From Acidobacteriota bacterium (GTDB taxonomy: Bacteria; Acidobacteriota; Terriglobia; Terriglobales; Acidobacteriaceae): DNA of 20,922 bases. Under the pieces are notes generated by a model. That model saw nothing but the letters and a program-made list of their open reading frames with translations. It was not told the origin of the DNA and made no database searches. The DNA lies in contig JAEZPW010000264.1 in assembly GCA_023441255.1 (NCBI GenBank), positions 1-20,922 on the forward strand, given 5' to 3'. Below are positions 1-6,667 of this stretch, piece after piece. The translations under genes and the position numbers were made by a program. Position 1 is the stretch's first letter; each line of letters starts with the position of its first letter.

Positions 1-406
1 CCGGGCTTCTGTTCTGCAGGAAGGCAGTTTCCCCAGCACAACGCGAGTAGGGCAGATCGGCAGCGCGAACCTCTTCGACAACGACGTCCCAGAACGCCAG
101 CATCTCACGGTAATTGAACGGCGCGTTCCGCAGATACGTGTCCGCAGCGGTCAATATCCTGAGTTGGCCGGTCGCTTCGATGGAGGCGACATTAAGACCG
201 GCGTCACGAAGACCCTGTCGCAGGTGTTCTGCGGTCTGGTCGTCCACAACGTAGCGGCAGCTGGCGCCCTCGCGTACGCCCTCTTTTACAAAAGGAACTG
301 CGATTCTGTCCCTTTCTTCGTCCGTCCGATAGAGCAAACAGATATGGCTACCGACTGGGACCTGCGTTTCCTCTGTCCCAAAGCGTACGGACTGGTGCAC
401 CTGCAT
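1..406 (-). CDS. MEDS-domain sensory protein, N-terminal part (runs off left edge)
   Basis: The minus-strand frame starts at ATG 406-404 and stays open to the window edge, giving about 135 residues. The pattern GSHICLLYRTDEER, then PFVKEGVREGASCRYVVDD, then an EHLRQGL helix matches the MEDS domain (MEthanogen/methylotroph DcmR Sensory domain). This domain is found in DcmR-like regulators and fused to kinases, anti-sigma or sigma-like modules, and is thought to sense a small ligand. The start is well bounded: an in-frame TAA lies at 430-428 with no other ATG between, and a GAGG element sits just upstream of the ATG. The output domain lies beyond the left edge, so it cannot be said whether this is a kinase, a DNA-binding regulator or an anti-sigma protein. 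The cytoplasmic location is inferred from the absence of a signal peptide. An operator-like repeat cluster lies about 70-115 bp upstream. Confidence 0.75.
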   Translation of the reverse strand, partial: MQVHQSVRFGTEETQVPVGSHICLLYRTDEERDRIAVPFVKEGVREGASCRYVVDDQTAEHLRQGLRDAGLNVASIEATGQLRILTAADTYLRNAPFNYREMLAFWDVVVEEVRAADLPYSRCAGETAFLQNRSP

Positions 407-823
407 CGTGAGCCTCAGTGATACTGCTTACAGAGCAGTTGAAATGTTGAATAACGGTATGACAGTTTCGACCCGATAATATGTGACCCCGGTCACTATT
501 CGGTCACATCTCCGTCACTCTGTTTGTGAGGTTGCTCTGGCCTAGAAGACAGGGAAAAGGCAAGCTTTTCGCATCAGTTATTCACCCTAGTTCACCCCGA
601 CCTCTGAAGAGTGCGCGGGTGGTTGTACAAGGTCATAAAAACTTCCGCGAGTACACGGAAGAGAGGCCTTGACGGTTAATCCTTTTGCTTTGCGGAAACG
701 CAAGATGCGGAAGGCCCTTCCACCACATCAGAGCATTATGTGATTCCAGACGTGGCTCACGCCGGAGATCATGTCCGAACGGTGGGGTCAGCCGTGTTGG
801 CGAGGAAGGCCGAGGAGCGGCAT
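407..823. other. Divergent intergenic spacer between MEDS sensor and nicotinamidase
   Basis: These 417 bp between two divergent genes hold no ORF with recognisable protein features. They contain the GTGAC repeat cluster (476-518). A short inverted repeat CTTCCG/CGGAAG lies at 642-647 and 656-661, and a 13-bp palindrome GGAAGGCCCTTCC-like element lies near 710-722. A TTGACG at 669-674 has no convincing -10 at the right distance, so the nicotinamidase promoter is not assigned. A GTG at 740 would extend the nicotinamidase frame, but the added residues are not part of the family fold. Confidence 0.5.
476..518 (-). promoter_or_regulatory. Candidate promoter with three 11-bp-spaced GTGAC operator repeats
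   Basis: Read on the minus strand, GTGAC occurs at 518-514, 507-503 and 496-492, an exact 11-bp period close to one helical turn. The first two copies continue GTGAC-N-GA. An opposite-facing GTGACC at 483-488 makes a perfect GTGACC/GGTCAC inverted repeat (483-488 with 491-496, 2-bp spacer). Immediately downstream on the minus strand is TATTAT (481-476), a reasonable -10 element for the MEDS-domain gene starting at 406. If it is the -10, the repeats cover roughly -15 to -50, which suits an activator or repressor. No clear -35 hexamer is seen, as would fit an activator-dependent promoter. The regulator is unknown. Confidence 0.45.
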
Positions 824-1402
824 ATGTTGGAGGAGATCGAGAGCCCCCTCCGAGCAGGCGACGCACTGGTCATCGTTGATGTCCAGAACGACTTCTGCCC
901 CGGTGGGGCGCTGCCTATCGAGAACGGTGACAGCGTAGTCCCCGTCCTGAACCGCTGGATCGCGGAAGCAACCGCACGAGGTATCCCCATCTACGCTTCC
1001 CGCGACTGGCATCCCGTGGGTCACATCAGCTTCAAGGAGCGCGGCGGGCCTTGGCCACCGCACTGCATTCAGGATAGCCAGGGAGCCGCATTTCATCCTG
1101 ACCTGCGCTTGCCAGACTCGGCTGTGAAAGTCACGAAGGGGACCCGCTTCGACCAGGACCAAAATTCGGCGTTTGACCAGACCGGTCTTGCTGTTCAGCT
1201 CCGGCACGATGCCATTCGGCGTCTGTGGGTAGGTGGCCTGGCGCAAGATGTGTGCGTACTCGCGACCGTACTCGACGCCCGCAAAGAAGGGTTCGAAGTC
1301 ATAGTGATCGAGAATGCAACTTACCCAGTAACCGCTGCCGGTGGCGAGGAGGCACGCCGGAGAATGCGCGAATCCGGAGCGCAACTGCAGACTGCATCCT
1401 AA
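824..1402 (+). CDS. pncA: Nicotinamidase (PncA-type cysteine amidohydrolase)
   Basis: This 192-residue isochorismatase-fold enzyme hydrolyses nicotinamide to nicotinate and ammonia in the cytoplasm, the first step of the NAD salvage route through nicotinate. The catalytic triad is visible: Asp19 in VDVQNDF, Lys105 in KVTKGT, and Cys144 in GLAQDVCV. The metal site is Asp61, His63 and His67 in RDWHPVGH, and His80 in WPPHC. The usual Thr before Asp in the GLATDxCV motif is Gln here, a mild change. ATG 824 is preferred over the upstream GTG at 740 because GAGGAG (812-817) lies 6 nt before it and the domain begins right after it. The gene stands alone on this strand and converges on the GGT-like gene 63 bp downstream. 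PncA is the most specific reading; another isochorismatase-family amidase is less likely because both the metal site and triad are complete. Confidence 0.9.
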   Translation: MLEEIESPLRAGDALVIVDVQNDFCPGGALPIENGDSVVPVLNRWIAEATARGIPIYASRDWHPVGHISFKERGGPWPPHCIQDSQGAAFHPDLRLPDSAVKVTKGTRFDQDQNSAFDQTGLAVQLRHDAIRRLWVGGLAQDVCVLATVLDARKEGFEVIVIENATYPVTAAGGEEARRRMRESGAQLQTAS

Positions 1403-1465
1403 CCGGAGATGAGGAACGTTGAGGCTCACTCAGCGCTCGGTCAGGATCCGAGTGATCAACGGAGC

Positions 1466-3154
1466 CTATTCCATTTTGCCGGCGGCCGGACCCACCGCTG
1501 TGGCCTGTCTGGTTTTGGGGTCGATACCGATCAGCGCCACTCCCCCTACTCCACTGCGGCTGACGGTAACCACGTGGCCGCGAGCTTTCAGGTCGGCCTG
1601 CACTTTTTCGGGCAGGGTGTTGGGCACAGACAGGCTGCCCAGGTCGGCACGGTCTTGGCCGAAGGAACTGATGAAATGCGTGGTGGAAAAGCGCGGGGCG
1701 CTGAACGCCTTCTCGGGACTCATGCCGAATTCCACGTAGTTGAGGATGACCTGAATGGCTGCCTGATCCTGTTGGTCGCCGCCCGCTACCGAGATCGCCA
1801 TCACAGGCTTGTCGTCATGGAAGAGCAACGTGGGGCTGAGCGTGATTCGCGGCCGCTTGCCGGGCTGAATGACGTTGGGAGTTCCCGCAAAGGTGTTCAG
1901 GCTGCTGAGGCGGCTGCCGTGAATAATGCCCGTGCGTCCGGCCACGCCGGCCGTGCTTGACAGGCCGCTGGGCGTCGCCGCGATGACGTTCCCAAACTTG
2001 TCCGTCACACACATGACCGTCGTTCCGCCGTGCCAGGGGCCGGTTATCGTGGGCGGCTTGGTCGGCTTCATGTTGTAAGGGTCGCCCGGCCGGAGCTCGA
2101 GAGATGCCCTTTTCAGATCGATCAGCTCGCGCCTCATTTTGGTGTACTGATCCGACAGCAACTCCTCCATCGGTACCTTCGCAAAGTTCGGATCGCCGTA
2201 ATATTCGTCGCGGTCCGCGAGCGCCAGTTTTTCCGCTTCAATCACCGTGTGGATGTAGTCCGCCGAATTGAAGCCCATCCTCTTCAGGTCGAAACCTTCC
2301 AAAAGCCGCAGGGTCTGTAAGAGATAAGGACCCTGCGTCAGCGGTCCGGTCTTATAGACCGTGTAGCCACGGTAGGTGGTCTTGAGCGGATCCACGACGG
2401 GAGTTTTGTGAGCGGCCAAATCTGCCTTCCGAAGGAACCCACCCTTTGCGATATACCAGGCTTCCAAAGCGTCTGCGATGTCTCCGCGATAGAAGCGGTC
2501 CGAGACGGCTTGCAATTTCTGCTGCCGCGTACCTTTGGTGGCCTTTTCAGAGTCCACCATCTTGCGAAAGGTCACGGCCAGGTCAGCCTGCCAGTTCACG
2601 CCGGTTTCGATCCTCTCATCGCTGCCGGTATCGATATACCAGCTGGGACCGCCGGCATCCAGAATGGCCAAAGTCGGCTGCACGACGTCCTCGAAGCTTT
2701 TGGTTCCGTAAAGTTTCAGTAAGGTGACAATTGCATCTATGGCGCCAGGTACAGCGGCTGCCTTCACGTCACCGTCCGGAATTCCGTGTTGCATGTACCA
2801 GGCGATTGCCTTGGGGGCGCGAGGGGCCTCGCCTTGTCCCTCCAGCAGCTTCACGCGTTTCTGATCTGCGCTGTAAACGAGAATGGGTATCTCTCCGCCC
2901 ACGCAGTACGCACCTACAGAGGTGACGGACAGTGCCAGCAGCGTGGCGGCGCCTGCGTCAGCGGCATTTCCGCCTTCTTCTAGAATTCTGATACCGGCCG
3001 CAGTAGCGGCGGGCTTGCCGGACACAACCACGCCCCGACTGCCCGCGGCGATACTCGGTCCACTCGGGATGACCGGCGCTTTGGTGGCCTGCGGCGAAGC
3101 CAACGGCGCGAGAAAAAGGAGGCAAGCGGTCGATATCGAAATGATCTTGCGCAT
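1466..3154 (-). CDS. Secreted gamma-glutamyltransferase-like Ntn hydrolase, atypical substrate site
   Basis: This 562-residue protein has an N-terminal signal peptide (about residues 1-23, MRKIISISTACLLFLAPLAS). The GGT fold follows: AAGIRILEEGGNAADAGAAT, the PGAIDAIVTLLKLYGT segment, and the small-subunit start GGTTVMCVTDKFGNV with presumed self-processing and nucleophile Thr378. The Gly pair GG (458-459) and APRF near 487 are also present. Family members cleave themselves before the Thr and act on gamma-glutamyl compounds such as glutathione, or on cephalosporin side chains. Aligned by eye to E. coli GGT, the glutamate-binding residues are changed: Arg114 is Gln107, Asn411 is Ser399, Gln430 is Arg415, Asp433 is Ser418, and Ser462/Ser463 are Ile437/Thr438. 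The substrate is therefore probably not gamma-glutamyl. GGAG lies 10 nt before ATG 3154. The gene is divergent from the Tat-exported TIM-barrel gene. Confidence 0.85.
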   Translation of the reverse strand: MRKIISISTACLLFLAPLASPQATKAPVIPSGPSIAAGSRGVVVSGKPAATAAGIRILEEGGNAADAGAATLLALSVTSVGAYCVGGEIPILVYSADQKRVKLLEGQGEAPRAPKAIAWYMQHGIPDGDVKAAAVPGAIDAIVTLLKLYGTKSFEDVVQPTLAILDAGGPSWYIDTGSDERIETGVNWQADLAVTFRKMVDSEKATKGTRQQKLQAVSDRFYRGDIADALEAWYIAKGGFLRKADLAAHKTPVVDPLKTTYRGYTVYKTGPLTQGPYLLQTLRLLEGFDLKRMGFNSADYIHTVIEAEKLALADRDEYYGDPNFAKVPMEELLSDQYTKMRRELIDLKRASLELRPGDPYNMKPTKPPTITGPWHGGTTVMCVTDKFGNVIAATPSGLSSTAGVAGRTGIIHGSRLSSLNTFAGTPNVIQPGKRPRITLSPTLLFHDDKPVMAISVAGGDQQDQAAIQVILNYVEFGMSPEKAFSAPRFSTTHFISSFGQDRADLGSLSVPNTLPEKVQADLKARGHVVTVSRSGVGGVALIGIDPKTRQATAVGPAAGKME

Positions 3155-3291
3155 AAGAGTTCAACTCCGTTGTGGCGGCTGGCGTCCATTGCCCAGCCGT
3201 GTGACCGAGGCTATATCAACTCTCTTATCCCGCGTGTTTCCCAGATCAGCTCACATGCAGTCGACAGTTTCCTTTTGTTTTGATCATCACC

Positions 3292-3328
3292 TATTATCTT
3301 CGTTTTAATGAAAGCAAAGGAAAGGGAG
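3292..3328 (+). promoter_or_regulatory. Candidate -10 element and Shine-Dalgarno fixing a GTG start at 3335
   Basis: TATTAT at 3292-3297 is a plausible -10 for the plus-strand gene; the best -35 (TTTCCT, 3268-3273, 18-bp spacer) is poor. GGGAG at 3324-3328 lies 6 nt before GTG 3335, a near-ideal Shine-Dalgarno spacing. The longer reading frame from ATG 3308 has no ribosome-binding site, and that ATG would lie almost at the predicted transcription start. The GTG start also places the twin-arginine motif directly at the N-terminus (MDRRKFLKS), as is usual. Confidence 0.55.
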
Positions 3329-3334
3329 CGACAA

Positions 3335-4909
3335 GTGGACAGGCGTAAGTTCCTGAAATCTGCCGTAGCCACCGGACTCACCGCTGGATTGTGCAACGCT
3401 GCTGCCAACGCCACTGTTCCGGAACATAACTGGGATAAATACGACTGGGGTGCTGGGCCTGTCGTCCGCGACCGACTGTACCAAGGCCCGTTTCCGCAGT
3501 ACGGTCCGTCCGCAATCGTCCCCGAAAGCGATGTTTGGATGGTGACAAGCCCATCAAAGGACATCGTCAACAACTACGGCATGGGCTTGATGGTGTATGC
3601 GTCCGACGACACCGGACCTCTTCGAGTCGCGGGTCAGACTACGGAAGAAACCCTCGAAGACCTCATCAAGCTGCCGTTCGCGCAGAAGATCTACATCCGT
3701 CCTAACTGGCGCGACGTCCAGAAAAAGCCGGGCCAGCTGGATTTTGCGGAATGGTGGAAGATCACATTCGAGCTTGCCCGCCGTTATGACAAGCAGATCG
3801 GGTTTCGAGTCATGCTGGAGAATCCTGATTTTCCGGAGCCAGGCATGCCGGATTTTCTGCTGGAGAAAGTTCCATATGTGAAGCTCAAAGGGGAGTGGAA
3901 GGGGAACCAGAATGAGATGCGGTACCGGAAAGACAATCGCGTGCCGCGCTACGACCATCCCGCGTATCAAGCTGCGTTTCGCGAATTGAATGAGTTGCTG
4001 GCCGCCGAGCTCAATGGTCATCCGCAAGTCGAGTTCATGGACACGATGATGTATGGCTTTTGGGGCGAAGGGCACACCTGGCCATTCGAGGGCAATCCAT
4101 TTCCCAGCCAACTGGTGGCGGAACAGACGTGGGCGAAGATGTTCGAACTGCAACTGGACCAGTGGACGAAGGTCCCGCTAGCCACAAACACTCAGCCGGA
4201 CTTCAGCAATGTCGGCAATGCCGATCTGCTCGATCGCACCATGCGTACCGGTAATTGGCTGCGTACCGATACGATATTCATTGAGAACACTCAGATTGAA
4301 GCTTTGAGTTATCGTCCGGCATGGGCCGCGGCGATCTGCGAAGTTGGGTTTACGACGGGCGATCCTAAGGAACTGCGTCTAGATGAAGATGGAATCACGT
4401 ACAACGAGCAAATCATCACTCACGCGGCAGATGTCGGCGTCAATTATCTATCGCTGTGGAGTTGGCACAAGCAGTCCGCCGCGAACATTCTGAGTTATTA
4501 CGACAAGTTCCCTGCCCCAATTGATGAGATGGCCCGCAGGATCGGGTACCGTGTGCGGCCGTCGTTTATATGGACGTTCATGAGAGACGGGGCACCGGGC
4601 CTTGTGGTTGGACTTGCAAACGACGGAATCGCGCCTCTTCCCGGCGTGCTCCGACTTACGGTGTTTAGCGATGACAACAAAGTCCATGTTTCTGGTTGCA
4701 TTGATGCCGGATACCCAAGGCCGACTGGAGTTCATCAAGCGATGCTGATACTGCCGACAGGCGTGCAACCCGACGGGCTAAAGCTGAAAGCGGAACTCGA
4801 GGTCAAAGGAGTTCGTTATCCCATCCGGTGGGCATGCCGCCAGAAAATCAATCCTGACGGCTCGTTGACATTGCGGCACAACTACAAGCCGGATCAGCCA
4901 CTCGTATAG
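3335..4909 (+). CDS. Tat-exported TIM-barrel protein, glycoside-hydrolase-like
   Basis: From GTG 3335 the product has 524 residues and begins with a twin-arginine signal, DRRKFLKSAVATG, with a likely cleavage after an AAANA-type site, so it should act outside the cytoplasm. The body resembles glycosidase-type (beta/alpha)8 barrels. The segment RPNWRDVQKKPGQLDFAEWW follows the pattern of GH42-type beta-galactosidases and related DUF4832-like barrels. MDTMMYGFWGEGHTW looks like a strand-4 end with a candidate catalytic Glu in WGEGH. The last ~100 residues (LVVGLANDGIAPLPGVLRLTV) read as a beta-sandwich domain. The substrate is unknown; the enzymatic role is inferred from fold-like motifs only. 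It is divergent from the GGT-like gene and converges, with a 20-bp gap, on another Tat-exported barrel protein. A 9-residue longer start at ATG 3308 is possible but lacks a ribosome-binding site. Confidence 0.65.
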   Translation: MDRRKFLKSAVATGLTAGLCNAAANATVPEHNWDKYDWGAGPVVRDRLYQGPFPQYGPSAIVPESDVWMVTSPSKDIVNNYGMGLMVYASDDTGPLRVAGQTTEETLEDLIKLPFAQKIYIRPNWRDVQKKPGQLDFAEWWKITFELARRYDKQIGFRVMLENPDFPEPGMPDFLLEKVPYVKLKGEWKGNQNEMRYRKDNRVPRYDHPAYQAAFRELNELLAAELNGHPQVEFMDTMMYGFWGEGHTWPFEGNPFPSQLVAEQTWAKMFELQLDQWTKVPLATNTQPDFSNVGNADLLDRTMRTGNWLRTDTIFIENTQIEALSYRPAWAAAICEVGFTTGDPKELRLDEDGITYNEQIITHAADVGVNYLSLWSWHKQSAANILSYYDKFPAPIDEMARRIGYRVRPSFIWTFMRDGAPGLVVGLANDGIAPLPGVLRLTVFSDDNKVHVSGCIDAGYPRPTGVHQAMLILPTGVQPDGLKLKAELEVKGVRYPIRWACRQKINPDGSLTLRHNYKPDQPLV

Positions 4910-4929
4910 ATGCGGCGCGGGTTCTGATC

Positions 4930-6429
4930 TTAACTGGATAGCTTCAGCTCACGGATAGCGTCTCCGGCGCCGCTGAGGTTGGTGAGCTGCATTTCGGAGT
5001 ATTTTCGGGACAAGATGATGCCGGGTGCGCCGGCACGGAACGCGGCCAGCACCGCTTCCTTTACGCTTTGTCGCGTACGCTTGCTGTTGCCAGGCTCCGT
5101 CGGAATATCCACATCGATACCAGACCAGATTTGCGTCTTCGTTCCGGCAACCCCCTCGAGCGCACGCTTCGTCTCGCGGTAGACGTAGTCTGAAGAGAGC
5201 CCCGTGTGAGGGATCTGTTCGTAACTGTGCTCATTGAATCCCATCACCTTGTATGTGAACTCCGTCAGCTCTTGTTTTGAGAGATCTCCGTAGAGCGTTG
5301 AGCCGATATTGTCAACGTACAAGGACATCCGTTCGCCGCCGCAGTTGTTGTACATCACAACCTTAATGAAGTCGGAATACCTTGAGAGTTCCTGCCAGTC
5401 CTGCTCTGCGCGATAGAGCGGATTGAATGAAGTGTTATGCCAGATGTGCCAGCCTACAGGAATCGTGGGTCGTGCAGTCTTCACGGTTCTATAAAGCGAA
5501 GCGTATGTCTCGCGGAGGCTGTCGGTGAACAGCATCTCCCATGCCGCGAGCTCTGGATAGCGCAGCAGAATTCGCCAGAACTGTACAAAATAGCCATCGG
5601 ACGGACGCTTGCCGCTCCGTGCGGCACGCACGAACTTTTCCAACTCCAGGAATCCCTGCCTGGCGCGATCGGGATTGATTCCACGGTCGCGTGCTCTACT
5701 CCGGCAGAACTCGCAAAAGCAGGTTACATTCCCGGGATCGATTGGAGGTACGTCATGCGTGGCGCCCAAGCTGTCTGAGAGGGCACCCTGCCGTTCAGAG
5801 CCCCACATGATTCCATCAACGTCGTAGGAACGAGCTATGTCTTCCATCAGGCCGGTAAAGAAGTTCCGGTAGTCCGGATTGTTGAGACATAATGTCTCCA
5901 TGTTCCGTCCATAGAGGTCACGTTCCTGAACCTTCTGGATGTTGGGCAGGTCGTTACGGAAGACGTCTTCCATCCAACAGATCACCTTCATCCGCCGCTT
6001 TTTCGCAGCGGGGATGACTTCGGCGAGGATGTCGAGGTTGCCGTGATCCGGTGCGTGAGCCGGTTGTATGACCGTGTTCTTGTAGTACTGAGGATGAGGC
6101 GTGGCGAAGTTACCGCCATGGTAGTTGAGGTCGTACTCCTGCTTGCCGTGATCTGGAAGTGGATATCCGGGGATCTGTCTTCCTGCAATGCCGCGGCCGT
6201 AGGTAAACGCAGCAATGAACAGGGTATTCACGCAGGCACGTTCCTGAACGATGTCGAGAACTCTTTCAGTTCCTTCATCGACAAACGATATAGCTCCGAT
6301 CTGAATCCCGATAGTCTTGGGTGAACGGACAAAAGCATCCTGAGCGAGCCCCGGCATAGCCAAAGCGGCTCCTGCTCCCGCGGTCATTTTCTTTATGAAC
6401 TCGCGTCTATTCACTCCTTCTGCCCGCAT
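4930..6429 (-). CDS. Tat-exported TIM-barrel protein with CxCxxC motif, putative glycosidase
   Basis: This 499-residue protein starts at ATG 6429 with AGGAG 6 nt upstream. It has a twin-arginine signal (NRREFIKKMTAGAGAALAMP, cleavage near residue 30) and is therefore exported folded. After that come barrel-like segments: RVLDIVQERACVNTLFI, AAKKRRMKVICWMEDVF, and YDVDGIMWGSERQG (about residues 202-214). The last places acidic residues at a strand end, as in glycosidase-like barrels, with Glu212 a candidate. FCEFC makes a C237-x-C239-x-x-C242 cluster, a motif I associate with uncharacterised acidobacterial and planctomycete barrel proteins, possibly a structural metal or disulfide site. GWHIWHN and KVVMYNN follow at later strand ends. 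The exact family and substrate are not recognised. Its 3' end converges on the other Tat-exported barrel gene, but the two are not in one operon. Confidence 0.6.
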   Translation of the reverse strand: MRAEGVNRREFIKKMTAGAGAALAMPGLAQDAFVRSPKTIGIQIGAISFVDEGTERVLDIVQERACVNTLFIAAFTYGRGIAGRQIPGYPLPDHGKQEYDLNYHGGNFATPHPQYYKNTVIQPAHAPDHGNLDILAEVIPAAKKRRMKVICWMEDVFRNDLPNIQKVQERDLYGRNMETLCLNNPDYRNFFTGLMEDIARSYDVDGIMWGSERQGALSDSLGATHDVPPIDPGNVTCFCEFCRSRARDRGINPDRARQGFLELEKFVRAARSGKRPSDGYFVQFWRILLRYPELAAWEMLFTDSLRETYASLYRTVKTARPTIPVGWHIWHNTSFNPLYRAEQDWQELSRYSDFIKVVMYNNCGGERMSLYVDNIGSTLYGDLSKQELTEFTYKVMGFNEHSYEQIPHTGLSSDYVYRETKRALEGVAGTKTQIWSGIDVDIPTEPGNSKRTRQSVKEAVLAAFRAGAPGIILSRKYSEMQLTNLSGAGDAIRELKLSS

Positions 6430-6667
6430 TGATATCTCCTGTTGTCGAGTCTCACCGGCGCATGCCTCACGTTCCTGATTCTACCTGCGCGGGATTATGT
6501 CTTGTCGGGGGCAATGGCAAGAAAGGATGGTCGTTGCGCGTCTGACGGTTGCGACGGCAACATATTCTGGAAGATAGCCGTCTTCCGCTGTACATGAAGC
6601 CTTGGATTTCGGGGGATTTCTGCTTTAGGAATTGCTAGTGTTCCAAAGCCATGTGCGGCAGAGCGAA
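6430..6667 (-). other. Intergenic region with promoter candidate and two tandem hairpins
   Basis: These 238 bp follow the carboxypeptidase-regulatory pair and precede the Tat-exported barrel gene, all on the minus strand. On that strand CATAAT (6499-6494), with TTGCCA (6520-6515) 15 bp upstream, is a possible but short-spaced promoter for the gene at 6429. Two small perfect hairpins lie further upstream: GGAAGA/TCTTCC at 6569-6574 and 6581-6586 (6-nt loop), and GTTGC/GCAAC at 6548-6552 and 6557-6561 (4-nt loop). Neither is followed by a U-run, so they are not classed as intrinsic terminators. Confidence 0.35.

Noticed and set aside
164..421. 85-codon plus-strand open frame at the left edge
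   Set aside because: The opposite strand encodes the MEDS domain with a bounded start; this frame is its antisense shadow.
476..518. Short repeats read as a CRISPR array
   Set aside because: The units are 11 bp with no spacer-length unique sequence; they fit an operator, not CRISPR.
788..1429. 213-codon minus-strand open frame over the nicotinamidase
   Set aside because: It is antisense to a gene with a complete catalytic triad and metal site; its own product has no family features.
1437..1453. CTCGG/CCGAG hairpin between pncA and the GGT-like gene as a terminator
   Set aside because: The stem is only 5 bp and no U-run follows on either strand.
3554..4153. 199-codon minus-strand open frame inside the first Tat-exported barrel gene
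   Set aside because: It is antisense to a gene with a clear Tat signal and Shine-Dalgarno; its composition is not protein-like.
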